A DNA stretch of 64,000 nucleotides from Oligoflexia bacterium. GTDB lineage: Bacteria; Bdellovibrionota; Bdellovibrionia; Bdellovibrionales; Bdellovibrionaceae. A model generated the notes under the pieces. That model was given only the letters and a program-made list of their open reading frames with translations. It was not told the origin of the DNA and ran no database searches. Below are positions 42,505 to 51,749 of this stretch, piece after piece. The stretch's first letter is position 1. Every line of letters starts with the position of its first letter. The stretch lies in the NCBI GenBank assembly GCA_016861345.1, contig BOLD01000001.1, positions 248,001 to 312,000 of the forward strand, read 5' to 3'. Both the position numbers and the translations under genes were made by a program.

Positions 42505-43793
42505 CGAGTCCTTTTGAGTAGCTCTTTGTAGCGAATAGCATTAGCCCGCTTTTCGATATTGATTCTCTGGGGGTGACTTTCAATCAGCGGAACATTTTCA
42601 AATCTCAAATCAGGCTGGTCGAGGACGGGCAATACCAGTGTGTATCCCTCGAGAGCTAATTGATCCAATATAATAGGAAGAGCCAATGTGGTCTGTTTTA
42701 AAGTGTCATGGAAGAGCACGATGCCGCGGTCATTTTGAGATTTGATTTTATTTAAAGTATTTTGAACGATTCCCATGATATTCGTCGATTGCCAGTCATA
42801 AGAATCAATATTCCATCGAAAACTATGAATACCGTTTTCCTTTAAATAGGTTTTCATTTCATCGTTGCTGTCGCCGTGGGGAAATCTGAAGAAAGGATCA
42901 ATCCAACCCAGATTCATAAAAACATAAGCATGGCCATTTAAAATCTCATTGAAAGAGTCCTCGATAGTCCAGATCTTCTTTTTTTGTTTATAGAATGTCG
43001 GGCATTCATCAAAAGTTTTTTCCTTACCTATCCATGTACCTAACGAGGGGTGAAAGCAAGAGTGACTTCCAATGGCATGACCTTCGGCCCCGACTCTTTG
43101 AAGAACTTTAGGATACCGATGAGCATTTCGTCCAAGTGAGAAGAAGGTGGCTTTTGCTCCGCGGTCACGCAAAATATCAAGAATGGATGGAGTGGCTTTA
43201 TCATTTGGTCCATCATCAAAGGTCAACATCAATTGTTTATCCTCAAACCCCTCTGTTGCCCTTGAGCCAGAATATTCAGATGGATTGTCTGCGGAATAGA
43301 ATTTCTCTACGACCTGAAAAGTGGGAAAGCTTCTGCCCGCAGGCTTAAAGAAGCCATAGGGTTCTGGTAGTCCTGAAATCTGAGCCACCCAATGGTTTTC
43401 AATTCGAGCACGAATCTGCAGAGCACAGGAATTCAGAGCTTTACTTTCAATAATTTCATCAAGTTCTGAGTCAAACAGAGCTAACTCTTCATCGTTGAGT
43501 CTTAATAAGGACATACAAAGAGACGATTTTTTCTGAAGCAGGGGGGATTTTTCAATCTGGATGACAAGGCCATTAATTTGGTCTTTGGCCTCTTGAGCCG
43601 TTTGCATGGCATCTGAGGATTGTATATCGTGAACAATGCGCATCACTGAACGATCCAAAATTTCTTGCTCAACCGTTGATGTGGCAAGATTGTCGGCGTT
43701 TGCGCTTAAACCGATAAAAAGGCAGGCAAGGGTGCTTCCCAATGTGAGGTGTCTAAAGAATTGACAGGGGCGTGAAATTGGCAGCCGAATCAC
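42501..43793 (-). CDS. polysaccharide deacetylase (NodB-type) exported
   Basis: After a signal peptide (LTLGSTLACLFIGLSANA) and a helical domain of about 140 residues comes a NodB deacetylase domain. Its motifs are TFDDGPNDKATPSILDIL (catalytic and metal Asp), AKATFFSLGRNAHRYP, and HAIGSHSCFHPSLG (metal His-x4-His), then FRFPHGDSND and RGIVLFHD. It would remove acetyl groups from peptidoglycan or another amino-sugar polymer outside the inner membrane. It heads the three-gene coupled operon. Confidence 0.9.
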   Translation of the reverse strand: MIRLPISRPCQFFRHLTLGSTLACLFIGLSANADNLATSTVEQEILDRSVMRIVHDIQSSDAMQTAQEAKDQINGLVIQIEKSPLLQKKSSLCMSLLRLNDEELALFDSELDEIIESKALNSCALQIRARIENHWVAQISGLPEPYGFFKPAGRSFPTFQVVEKFYSADNPSEYSGSRATEGFEDKQLMLTFDDGPNDKATPSILDILRDRGAKATFFSLGRNAHRYPKVLQRVGAEGHAIGSHSCFHPSLGTWIGKEKTFDECPTFYKQKKKIWTIEDSFNEILNGHAYVFMNLGWIDPFFRFPHGDSNDEMKTYLKENGIHSFRWNIDSYDWQSTNIMGIVQNTLNKIKSQNDRGIVLFHDTLKQTTLALPIILDQLALEGYTLVLPVLDQPDLRFENVPLIESHPQRINIEKRANAIRYKELLKRTR

Positions 43794-43922
43794 GGTTCAC
43801 TCCATTTTTAAAGGGTCTATCTTTGTCCTTATTCCTGGGAATATGAACTTCTCAAAATAAAGATCAAATCCTGTGCCGGAATGCTGTTGCCTCATTTAAA
43901 CTGAGTCGGTATAAGTCAATTT

Positions 43923-44630
43923 ATGAAGACAAAAAAGACCACAAAAAAGACCACAAAAATGAGACGTAAAAAATCATCCTATGACCTGAGCATCGATGAA
44001 ATTATGAGCCATGTTCGCCCAACTCCGATGATCACCAGCAGTCATTCAAATGAGAAAAAAATCGAGCTGATAGCTGAAAAGTTTACCGAGATTATGGAGA
44101 TTCTGGGGCTAGATCTTGAGAACGACTCGCTGAGAGATACTCCACGTCGAGTGGCAAAGATGTACGTCAATGAGATCTTTAGTGGTTTACAAGAAGAGAA
44201 CTTTCCGAAGATCACGGTCATTGAAAATGACATGAAATATGATCAGATGGTTTTGGTTCAAGATATTCAGGTGCTCAGTTGTTGTGAGCATCACTTTCAA
44301 ACTATTGATGGATTAGCGACAGTAGCCTATGTGCCGAACAAAAAAGTGATTGGACTTTCAAAAATCAATCGCATTGTGCAGTTCTTTGCGAGACGTCCTC
44401 AGGTTCAAGAGCGTCTCACTAAGCAAATCGCAGATGCTTTGCAATTTATATTGGAAACCCCGCACATTGGTGTTCACATCAACGCAAGACACTATTGTGT
44501 GATTGCTCGGGGAGTCCAAGACAATAATTCATCCACATCGACTTCAGATGTTCGAGGTGATTTTAAAGATCTTCCTGAAACGAGAGAAGAGTTTTTAAAG
44601 CATTGTAAGCTACGCCTCAATCGATGTTAA
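43923..44630 (+). CDS. folE: GTP cyclohydrolase I
   Basis: FolE converts GTP to dihydroneopterin triphosphate, the first step of folate (and queuosine) synthesis. The 235-residue protein carries the core motifs [17 protein letters not shown], zinc ligands in [29 protein letters not shown], and [11 protein letters not shown]. It has an unusual N-terminal extension of about 40 residues that starts with Thr/Lys repeats ([16 protein letters not shown]). It overlaps the next start by seven bases and leads a four-gene plus-strand run. Confidence 0.95.
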   Translation: MKTKKTTKKTTKMRRKKSSYDLSIDEIMSHVRPTPMITSSHSNEKKIELIAEKFTEIMEILGLDLENDSLRDTPRRVAKMYVNEIFSGLQEENFPKITVIENDMKYDQMVLVQDIQVLSCCEHHFQTIDGLATVAYVPNKKVIGLSKINRIVQFFARRPQVQERLTKQIADALQFILETPHIGVHINARHYCVIARGVQDNNSSTSTSDVRGDFKDLPETREEFLKHCKLRLNRC

Positions 44631-45094
44631 AATTTCGTCTGACAAAGAGATTAGCCCAAGTTCTCAAGCGAGTTCATGTTGAAGACGAACTTTGGGATGT
44701 TTGTTGTGATCATGGTTATCTGGGGCTTGCGGCTTTAAGCTTAACCACAGTTCCCAAAGTCTATTTTGTCGACCAGGTCACACACTTAATTCAGGCTTTG
44801 CCGCGGCATGAGCGGGGTCAGTATATTTGTGCGCCTGGCGAAGAGGTCAAGCAAGAGGTTAAAGGGACTTTGGTCATTATCGGTGTTGGCGATTACACGA
44901 TCACAACGATTTTAAGGTCCTTGTTGAATCGGGGCCTGTTAAGGGCGCGCCGAATTATCTTAGGACCACATAAAAATCCGGAAAGAATAGAAAATCTTGA
45001 CCTGAGAGATTACGTTTTAAGTGAGAAGATCACAGTTGACGAGAAGGGTCGAGAGCGAAAACTCTACATATTTGACAAAGTCCAGGTAGTCTAA
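44624..45094 (+). CDS. TrmK-like tRNA (adenine22-N1)-methyltransferase
   Basis: The 156-residue protein has the start [10 protein letters not shown] and a SAM-binding motif [15 protein letters not shown] that match the TrmK/YqfN family, which methylates adenine 22 of tRNA. It is shorter than the classical enzyme (about 230 residues), lacking the C-terminal coiled coil. The family is best known in Gram-positives, so the specific target is uncertain here. It overlaps folE and is four bases upstream of the NAD(P)HX repair gene. Confidence 0.7.
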   Translation: MLKFRLTKRLAQVLKRVHVEDELWDVCCDHGYLGLAALSLTTVPKVYFVDQVTHLIQALPRHERGQYICAPGEEVKQEVKGTLVIIGVGDYTITTILRSLLNRGLLRARRIILGPHKNPERIENLDLRDYVLSEKITVDEKGRERKLYIFDKVQVV

Positions 45095-45098
45095 GGCT

Positions 45099-46601
45099 AT
45101 GCGTTTACTTACCCGTTCTCAATCTCAGACAGTGGATCAATTGGCTCAGGAAGAATACGGGTTGGATTCGGAAACATTGATGGAATCTGCGGGGGCTGCG
45201 GTCGCCGAAGAAGTTCATTTGATCGTGAAAGAAAAGAAAAAAAGAATTTTGATTTTGATCGGACCAGGTAACAATGGGGCTGACGCTTTTGTTGTGGCCA
45301 GACTTCTGAAGAGAAAGGGATTTCAAAATATTCACTGTGTTCTTATTTTGCCTGCAGCCAATCCCTCGGCATTATGGAAGAAGCAGAAAGATCGGGCCCA
45401 GGTATCAGAGATTCATGCTATTGAGGCCTCAGAAGAGAAAATGCAGATTGAAATTTCAGAGGCCGATTACATTATCGATGGAGTTTTTGGAACAGGCTTG
45501 AACCGCACCATACCAACTCAGGTTTCTCGGTTGTTTGAACTGATTAACAGAAAAAATAAAATGGTGATTGCCATCGATGCGCCCAGTGGGTTGAACGTGG
45601 ATACAGGTTGGCCTCAAGATCTCGCTTTAAAGGCCCAGATCACTGTGACCTTTGGCTTATGCAAACCGGGATTTTATTTGGCTAAGGGGCCTTCTTACTG
45701 TGGACGAATAAAAAGATACGGAATTGGATTTCCTGATTCATTGCTCAAGTCCCAAGCCCAGACTCATTTTGCTTTTGGCGCCAGGTCTGCGGCACGGTTA
45801 ATGCCAAAAAGGCCAAATTTTTCTCACAAAGGAACCTATGGCCATGTGGAAATCGTCGGTTCCAGTGTGCATTACCCAGGGGCTGGAATTTTGGCTTCGA
45901 AAGCGGCAGGGCGGGCTGGGGCTGGTTATGTGAGTCTATTGAGCTTCGGATCATTGTTCTCAGACATCGTCAAGTTGCCGGAAGTGATTTATCAAAATTT
46001 GCTCGAAGTTCCCTTTCAACCCAATCAGAAACATGCATTTGTGGTTGGACCAGGGCTAGGTGGAGATCAGGCTGAGAAAGTGTTGGCGGTGATTCAAAAA
46101 TTGATAAAGGCAAAAATCAGTCATGTACTTCTCGATGCTGACGCTCTGAATGTTATTTCCGACCAAAAAGAGATTTCTTTTCCTCCGGCCTGGGTGCTGA
46201 CCCCACATCCTGGTGAACTATCAAGATTGATGAATGTATCCGCTGAGCAAATCAATCGGGATCGATCAGCTTGGGCCATCCGAGCAGCCCAAAAATATGG
46301 ATGCATAGTTTGTTTAAAGGGTTTTCGGACTGTGGTGGCAACAAGCAAAAAATCTGTGATCGTTCTTTCTGGAAATTCGAGTTTATCCAAGGCGGGCGCT
46401 GGAGACGTCTTAAGCGGGATAATTGGAGCCTTCCTGGCTCAGGGGTTAGATTCCTTAGAGGCCACCTTACTAGGAGTATATTTGCACGGACGTGTGGCTG
46501 ATGAGTGGGTCAGATCGGGAAAGGATAAAATTTCTTTACTGCCATCGGATTTAATTGATTTAATGCCCCAAGTTTCGCAAAAGATTCGAGATCAAGTGTA
46601 G
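45099..46601 (+). CDS. nnrD: bifunctional NAD(P)HX epimerase / ADP-dependent NAD(P)HX dehydratase
   Basis: This 500-residue enzyme repairs hydrated NAD(P)H. The N-terminal YjeF epimerase domain (LIGPGNNGADAFVVARLLK, VIAIDAPSGLNVDTG) is followed from about residue 235 by the ribokinase-like dehydratase domain (HKGTYGHVEIVGSS, VVGPGLGGD, LTPHPGELSRL, NSSLSKAGAGDVLSGIIGAF). Both active-site sets look intact. It sits in a compact operon after the methyltransferase and before the cytochrome gene, ten bases before the latter. Confidence 0.95.
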   Translation: MRLLTRSQSQTVDQLAQEEYGLDSETLMESAGAAVAEEVHLIVKEKKKRILILIGPGNNGADAFVVARLLKRKGFQNIHCVLILPAANPSALWKKQKDRAQVSEIHAIEASEEKMQIEISEADYIIDGVFGTGLNRTIPTQVSRLFELINRKNKMVIAIDAPSGLNVDTGWPQDLALKAQITVTFGLCKPGFYLAKGPSYCGRIKRYGIGFPDSLLKSQAQTHFAFGARSAARLMPKRPNFSHKGTYGHVEIVGSSVHYPGAGILASKAAGRAGAGYVSLLSFGSLFSDIVKLPEVIYQNLLEVPFQPNQKHAFVVGPGLGGDQAEKVLAVIQKLIKAKISHVLLDADALNVISDQKEISFPPAWVLTPHPGELSRLMNVSAEQINRDRSAWAIRAAQKYGCIVCLKGFRTVVATSKKSVIVLSGNSSLSKAGAGDVLSGIIGAFLAQGLDSLEATLLGVYLHGRVADEWVRSGKDKISLLPSDLIDLMPQVSQKIRDQV

Positions 46602-46616
46602 GTTTAGGAAGTGTGT

Positions 46617-47045
46617 ATGAAAGATTTTTTTACTCATCGTTTTTGGATTTTAGTTTGCTTTTTGGGTATCAACTGTGATGTCAAAGCTCAATATTCTGAA
46701 GAGGCTTATAAGCTTATTGTTCCTGGTTACTCTGAATCTATACAGCCGCTATTTCAGGAAAAGTGCAGTTCCTGCCATCGGCCTGCAGGACCAATTCCGA
46801 ATTTGTTGGACTATCCTACAGCAAGAGCAAAGGCAGGAAGAATCCTGTCTCGAGCTGTTGAATCAGACGATATGCCCCCTGGTGCGCCTTTAACAAGGGA
46901 AGAAAAAGAGTTAATTGCAAGATGGGTTCGGGGTGGCGCGCCTGAAACAGCAATCGAATCAGCGGAGGGCACTTTTCTTGGTCAGGATTGGTATTCTGGT
47001 GATATTTTCAGCGAAGATGAGTGGTCATTGGTTCCGTCAAAATAA
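46617..47045 (+). CDS. secreted c-type cytochrome-like protein
   Basis: ATG 46617 follows AGGAAG by five bases. The 142-residue protein has a signal peptide (FWILVCFLGINCDVKA) and one haem-binding site, KCSSCH, with a plausible distal Met in ESDDMPPGAPL and ARWVRGGAPE near the end, the pattern of single-haem domains in periplasmic dehydrogenases. As a free protein it could be a small electron carrier. Its stop touches the hairpin that ends the gene for the basic peptide on the other strand. Confidence 0.85.
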   Translation: MKDFFTHRFWILVCFLGINCDVKAQYSEEAYKLIVPGYSESIQPLFQEKCSSCHRPAGPIPNLLDYPTARAKAGRILSRAVESDDMPPGAPLTREEKELIARWVRGGAPETAIESAEGTFLGQDWYSGDIFSEDEWSLVPSK

Positions 47046-47070
47046 AAAAGGGACCCTGGGGCCCCTTTCC
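47041..47070 (-). terminator. intrinsic terminator of the small basic-peptide gene
   Basis: Read on the minus strand, AAAGGG and CCCTTT flank a 10-base GC-rich loop and are followed by a run of T (TTTTTTATT). It lies 25 bases after the stop of the 27-residue gene and supports that gene being real. It also sits at the stop codon of the convergent cytochrome gene, for which it lacks a T-run. Confidence 0.6.
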
Positions 47071-47094
47071 AATCTCGTTAAGAGATAGGGTGAA

Positions 47095-47178
47095 TCACTT
47101 CTTTTTTCTTTTGAGCATTTTCTTCTTTTTAGCCAATCTCTTCGCGTGCAGCTTATTTGCTTTTCTTTTCTTAGCCAT
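47095..47178 (-). CDS. 27-residue, extremely basic peptide
   Basis: A minus-strand frame from ATG 47178 to TGA 47095 encodes a peptide in which 18 of 27 residues are Lys, Arg or His: it begins MAKKRKANKLHAKRLAKK and ends MLKRKKK. AAGGAG stands six bases before the ATG and an intrinsic terminator follows, so the unit has all the parts of a real gene. Its composition resembles small ribosomal or nucleic-acid-binding proteins such as THX or mS38/bS22-like peptides, but I see no decisive similarity. It is too short for ordinary gene finders. Confidence 0.65.
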   Translation of the reverse strand: MAKKRKANKLHAKRLAKKKKMLKRKKK

Positions 47179-47351
47179 GAGTTCTCCTTGTTTAAAGTCA
47201 GAATATGTCACGAATCATAGACCAATCAAGTCATGACACGACTTTGGGATAGAGTCCAGCCCTAAGATGATTTGAATTAGATTTTTTCAAGTAAATTGCT
47301 AAATAAACCAGACTTAATTTTTTTCGTAGAGATGACGAAACAAAGATCTAC

Positions 47352-48851
47352 ATGAGTCGTGCAGAAAAGAAAGCTGATTCCATTCAGATTACGCTTGATT
47401 TCATCGATTTGTTGCCTTCTGGCTTTTATCAAGCCACTAAGCAAGGAATGATACTGTCTGCGAATATTGCAGCTGCCCAGATTCTTGGTTTTGAACATCG
47501 AGACGAGATTATCGGAAAAAATATTTCAGATTTTTATACAAACATAAATGACCGAATAAAAATGCATAAGGTTCTTTTGGATAATGGGGGCAAGATCTCT
47601 TCTTATAAACTATCCTGGAAGAAAAAGGGTGGTGAGCACATTGTGGTTGAGCTTTCTGCAAAGGCTGTTTTTGGAGAAGACGGAGAGTTATCTGAAATAC
47701 ATGGTTTTGTTTATGATGTGACCCATGTTGTTCAAGTTGAGAATGCCCATCGGGAGATGTCGGAACTAAACGATACGCTGATGCAAAATACAGAATCTGC
47801 GGTCTGTTTCTTTCGTGCTACTGGAGAAGTGATTACTTTTAATGAATCCGCCTGCAAGATGGTCGGTTTGACATCGGAGGAATTCAAGAAGATTAATTTT
47901 CATGAACAGGCGGCTTGGAAGGGGTGTTCTCTGTACAAGGATGCGATACAGTGTCTTGAGACAAGAAAAAAAGTAAAGGGCAGGACGGAACTGATGGTGA
48001 ACGATGGTGCTAAGGCTGTTTATGTCGATTACTTATTCTCAGTTGTTCATCGAAATGGAAATGAATATTTGATGTTGGTCTTAAATGATTTGACTGAAGA
48101 AAAGTTGGCTGAGCGAGCGATGGCGCAGGCCGAACAATTAAGTTCCTTGGGGGAGTTAGCTGCTGGAATTGCACATGAAATTAATAGCCCGATTGCCATT
48201 ATTATGGCCCTTTCGGGATTTATGCGGTCTCAGCTTGACTCTGATTCTTATGAATTTGATCAGAAGGCTTTGAGAGATATTTTTGAAAAAATTGAGACCA
48301 CTTCAGATCGTATTGCGAAGATCGTTCGAGGTTTAAGATCAATGTCCCGTGTGGCGATGGCAGATCCTTTTGCCATTGAATCCGTGCAGAAGATTATCGA
48401 TAATGTTGTAGAGTTGACACGATATCGATTTAAGGCAGAGGGAGTGCAACTCATAGTACCCCAGGGTGTAGAGAATTTCTTAGTTGAATGTCATGAGGCT
48501 CAGATCGTCCAAATTTTGGTGAACCTGGTTAATAATGCCTATGACTCTCTGATGACAACGAATCAAAAGAAAAAAATTATTCGTATTGATGTCGTGTTGA
48601 GATCTGATTTTTGTGAGATGCGAGTCACAGACAATGGGCCTGGAATTCCTGAACATGTCAAAAAGAAGCTAATGACTCCATTTTATACAACAAAGCCAAA
48701 GGGTAAGGGAACCGGACTGGGCTTAAGTCTTTCAAAAAAGCTAGCCCAGGAGCACTCTGGTGACTTGTATCTTGATGAACAAGTTGAGGGGACTTGTTTT
48801 GTGCTTTATTTTCCAATTCGTCAGTTAAAACCCACTAAATTAATCGCATAG
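47352..48851 (+). CDS. PAS-domain sensor histidine kinase, soluble
   Basis: The 499-residue kinase has no membrane helix. Two PAS domains (about 12-130, FYQATKQGMILSANIAAAQI; and about 145-260, SAVCFFRATGEVITFNESAC) precede HisKA with the H-box GELAAGIAHEINSPIAI and an ATPase domain (LVNLVNNAYDSL, VTDNGPGIP, MTPFYTTKPKGKGTGLGLSL). No receiver gene is adjacent, so it is an orphan kinase. The C-terminal half is closely like the truncated kinase at 12055-12666. Confidence 0.92.
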   Translation: MSRAEKKADSIQITLDFIDLLPSGFYQATKQGMILSANIAAAQILGFEHRDEIIGKNISDFYTNINDRIKMHKVLLDNGGKISSYKLSWKKKGGEHIVVELSAKAVFGEDGELSEIHGFVYDVTHVVQVENAHREMSELNDTLMQNTESAVCFFRATGEVITFNESACKMVGLTSEEFKKINFHEQAAWKGCSLYKDAIQCLETRKKVKGRTELMVNDGAKAVYVDYLFSVVHRNGNEYLMLVLNDLTEEKLAERAMAQAEQLSSLGELAAGIAHEINSPIAIIMALSGFMRSQLDSDSYEFDQKALRDIFEKIETTSDRIAKIVRGLRSMSRVAMADPFAIESVQKIIDNVVELTRYRFKAEGVQLIVPQGVENFLVECHEAQIVQILVNLVNNAYDSLMTTNQKKKIIRIDVVLRSDFCEMRVTDNGPGIPEHVKKKLMTPFYTTKPKGKGTGLGLSLSKKLAQEHSGDLYLDEQVEGTCFVLYFPIRQLKPTKLIA

Positions 48852-48859
48852 AATTTCAC

Positions 48860-48876
48860 CGTCTCAGGTTGAGACG
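48860..48876. promoter_or_regulatory. perfect 7-bp hairpin between the PAS kinase gene and the next gene
   Basis: CGTCTCA-GGT-TGAGACG is a perfect stem just after the kinase stop codon. It has no T-run, so it is a candidate operator or processing hairpin rather than a proven terminator. Confidence 0.35.
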
Positions 48877-48938
48877 ATCAGGGTAAAGATCTTTCCTATT
48901 CTTCCGATAAAGGGATATCCTTGAAAAGGGGGAAATAC

Positions 48939-49241
48939 ATGAGTCAATATGACAGTGCCAGTCTTTATCAATTTCTAACCCAAACACCAGAGCAAGGACT
49001 TCGAAAAATGCTTGTTGATAACAAGCCAATGACCGAGGTTCATTTCAATCTTCTAATGAAGGTGGTGCGGGCTTGTGATGAGGCTCAGTTTTGCCAACAT
49101 TTTGAGAAGAAGGAATTCCCAAAGGTCAAAATGGGTCCAGGTGATCTCAAAATAAAAGATAAGTTCTGGGATGATTGCGCGACGACTTTGTTGTCTCGAG
49201 GAATTTTGCAACCAGGAGTTCCTCAAAAGATTGCGGCTTAA
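48939..49241 (+). CDS. small protein of unknown function
   Basis: ATG 48939 follows AAAAGGGGG; TTG 48921 is not needed. The 100-residue soluble protein starts MSQYDSASLYQFLTQTPEQG and contains KMGPGDLKIKDKFWDDCATT. It has no signal peptide, no cysteine motif and no domain I recognise. The codon use resembles its neighbours and the ribosome site is strong, so it is likely a real gene. It is flanked by the PAS kinase and the membrane PilZ gene, which hints at a signalling role but does not show it. Confidence 0.65.
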   Translation: MSQYDSASLYQFLTQTPEQGLRKMLVDNKPMTEVHFNLLMKVVRACDEAQFCQHFEKKEFPKVKMGPGDLKIKDKFWDDCATTLLSRGILQPGVPQKIAA

Positions 49242-49323
49242 GGCCTGTATCTGAACTTGCTTTAGTCGAGTACCCATAATCTTATCTCTTGTGAAGAGAC
49301 ATGACATTTCCTAGAATAAAGGT

Positions 49324-50070
49324 ATGGGTATGTCCAAGGTATTGCAGAAGCCGAAGTTGGAAAGTCCAATATTGGTCTATATTTTAGGCATCTGTTTTCT
49401 TTTTGCCCCTCTTGGAAATTTGATTCTCACTGCATTAGCATCTGGAATTCAAGACTGGTATTTACCACAGGTTTTTTCTCTTTTGATTTCTGATATCCCG
49501 CTCATGGATTGGATTTGGTTTGGTCTTGTGATGATGTCAGGCTTAGCCTTACTGAAACCACATAAGTTGTCCTGGAGCTTGGCTATATTCACAATGGCAG
49601 TTGTTCTTTTGATCAATGTTTATAAAATTGCCTTAGGTGGGCTGAATCTATCTCTTCCTCTGCAAAAACTGCAAGTTTTCTCAAGCATAGTGATGACGGG
49701 TTCTGTAGCTCTGATAGCTTTTTATTTTCGATTTCCATATCTGGATCGACGCTCACAATTTATTAAAAAAATGCACAGATATTCAGTGGATATTCTAGGG
49801 GAGATCAAATCAAATCGAGCTCAAGCGGTTATTCAGGGGCGCGTTCGTTCCATTTCATTTACAGGTTTTATGATCGAAGTTGCCAGTGGCGGAACAAGTT
49901 TTCAAAAGGGTGATAAAATTAAAATCTGTATTCCTGAAGTGTCATCTGATTCTTTTACTGCAGAGGTTGTCTCTTTCGAACAGGGTGAGCAAAAAAATAG
50001 ACTTCGAGCTTCATTTGAAAAATTAAATCAAGACCAAGAAAAAATAATCCTGACTTGGCTTGAATCTTAA
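49324..50070 (+). CDS. membrane-anchored PilZ-like protein
   Basis: Four hydrophobic helices fill the first 140 residues (LVYILGICFLFAPLGNLILT, WIWFGLVMMSGLALL, LAIFTMAVVLLINVYKIAL, IVMTGSVALIAFYF). The C-terminal 100 residues resemble PilZ: YSVDILGEIKSNRAQAVIQG, then RSISFTGFMIEV in the position of the conserved turn, and RLRASFEKL. The arginine motif is not clear, so c-di-GMP binding is unproven. It could relay c-di-GMP to the membrane. The 11-base overlap region with the next gene suggests co-transcription. Confidence 0.65.
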   Translation: MGMSKVLQKPKLESPILVYILGICFLFAPLGNLILTALASGIQDWYLPQVFSLLISDIPLMDWIWFGLVMMSGLALLKPHKLSWSLAIFTMAVVLLINVYKIALGGLNLSLPLQKLQVFSSIVMTGSVALIAFYFRFPYLDRRSQFIKKMHRYSVDILGEIKSNRAQAVIQGRVRSISFTGFMIEVASGGTSFQKGDKIKICIPEVSSDSFTAEVVSFEQGEQKNRLRASFEKLNQDQEKIILTWLES

Positions 50071-50080
50071 GGGGAGATTC

Positions 50081-51733
50081 ATGAAGAACTCATTAATGTA
50101 TCGCATATTTGTGTTCGTTCTGGCTCAGCTTTTACTGATTCAGTTTTGTATCGAGCCCGCCGCTGCAGCAACATCTAAGACGGGAAGCCTTGCGGTTGAA
50201 AAGGTGCTCAAACAAGCGCCTCTTCACCAAAAGAAAATGACTGTTAAGGAATTTTACTCAAAATTCTCACAGCAGCTTGGACCTGGATATCAAAAAGTTT
50301 TTGCCCCATATGTTGATATCCTTGCTAACGAAGAGATGCCTCAAGTAATGGTAACCAAATATCAAGATTCGGATGGTTCGGGGGTTCGACTTTTACTTAA
50401 AAAAGGAAGTCAGACAGCAAATGTTGACCTCATTATGGATGATGTCAACTTTATGAAGGTCAACAATGTCCTGATCACGAATCAAGAAATGAATCAAGTA
50501 GGTCCTGCCTTTCATAAGCTTCAGGCTCAGTTGGCGATGAAGTCGACAGCGGATAAAAAAACATCTGGAGCTGGACTTCCCTTTGTCACACTGGATCAGT
50601 GGAAGGCTCTATCAATAAAGCAAAAAGGTGCCCTGCTAATGAAGGTTCGTGAACTGAACCAAGCCATCGAAAATGTTCAAAAGTTCGACCAAGACTCGGA
50701 CGTGTCTTCGTTTCTTCAGATTATCTTTGGTGAAGAAGCTCAGGCAGCGACTTTGGGCAATGCCTGTATTGTAGCTGGATATATCTCCGCCTACGGAAAA
50801 AGTAGCAGTGGAAAGCTTTCCTGTGGAGCTGGGGATGGGGAAGTTCGAAGTGCTCAAAAGTCTTGCGGCGGAGGAAGAATCGAATGTAATCCGACGATTT
50901 TTGGTTCAGGCACTTGTGTTTCTTTAGCAAATCCTCGCGATGTCTCAGTTGAGTGTGATAAGCAAAATAAGATCGATACTGTTCCAAACCAAGAAAAGTT
51001 CCTTCAAAAGCTCATGAAAGATCCCAAGTTTGCTCTGAAAGATGGCAAGGTTCCATCGGACAAGTACGAGGAGTATATAAAAACTCTTGGAAAAATGAAG
51101 GATGTCCTTTCGATTCACTGGAAAGAAATCTGTCATTACGAGTTAGACAGTAAAGGTTTGCCAGCCGCAGGCTCAAAACCTTCGAAAAGTTTAAAGATTG
51201 ACCAACAGGATGCTTGCGAAGCCTTGAAGAAAAGATATTTTGAATTAGAGAAGCTTGTTGAAGAATTGAAAACTCAGGCTGTCACCAAAGTTGAGGCCTG
51301 TGATGCAGATCAGGGTTTAGTCTCAAATCAAGGAAAAGACGCAGACAAAAAACCATGTGTTTGTAAAGAGGGCTATAAAGAAGAAAAATCTGAGAAAGAT
51401 AATAAAGAGATGAAGTGCGTAGCAGTGGCGGCACCTGCAGTTGCGGCAGCAACAAAACCAACATCTTTGCCGCCGGCAAAAGAAATCAAAGACAAAGATG
51501 GGTTTCCTTGGATGACACTCTTGATGGGAGCAAGCATTGGAATGTTTGCTTGTCTGGCAGGTCTACTTAACTTTATCAGCTTTTGTGATAAAGAGCCTAA
51601 GGTTACCAATAACTATCACAACGTAACGAACACTTATCCAACAACTGTGATCCTTCCACCTTATCAGCAGCCGCCGCGATTGGGAGAGGGAGCAAGAAAC
51701 AACTCAAGTGGACGAGCTAAGGCAGTTCAATAA
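50081..51733 (+). CDS. exported protein with Cys-rich region and C-terminal membrane helix
   Basis: ATG 50081 follows AAGGGGAG. The 550-residue protein has a signal peptide (IFVFVLAQLLLIQFCIEPAAAA), a long unrecognised ectodomain with several cysteines, and an EGF-like or trypsin-inhibitor-like segment (ACDADQGLV to KPCVCKEGYKEE, ending MKCVAV). An Ala/Pro linker then leads to a membrane helix (FPWMTLLMGASIGMFACLAG) and a short Asn/Pro-rich tail. The topology suggests an inner-membrane-anchored periplasmic or surface protein. Next to it is a VWA lipoprotein, so the two may form an envelope complex. Confidence 0.65.
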   Translation: MKNSLMYRIFVFVLAQLLLIQFCIEPAAAATSKTGSLAVEKVLKQAPLHQKKMTVKEFYSKFSQQLGPGYQKVFAPYVDILANEEMPQVMVTKYQDSDGSGVRLLLKKGSQTANVDLIMDDVNFMKVNNVLITNQEMNQVGPAFHKLQAQLAMKSTADKKTSGAGLPFVTLDQWKALSIKQKGALLMKVRELNQAIENVQKFDQDSDVSSFLQIIFGEEAQAATLGNACIVAGYISAYGKSSSGKLSCGAGDGEVRSAQKSCGGGRIECNPTIFGSGTCVSLANPRDVSVECDKQNKIDTVPNQEKFLQKLMKDPKFALKDGKVPSDKYEEYIKTLGKMKDVLSIHWKEICHYELDSKGLPAAGSKPSKSLKIDQQDACEALKKRYFELEKLVEELKTQAVTKVEACDADQGLVSNQGKDADKKPCVCKEGYKEEKSEKDNKEMKCVAVAAPAVAAATKPTSLPPAKEIKDKDGFPWMTLLMGASIGMFACLAGLLNFISFCDKEPKVTNNYHNVTNTYPTTVILPPYQQPPRLGEGARNNSSGRAKAVQ

Positions 51734-51749
51734 GTAAAGTGAGGCTTAT

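Noticed and set aside
48860..48876. Hairpin after the PAS kinase as a terminator
   Set aside because: The stem is perfect but no T-run follows on either strand; recorded only as a hairpin.
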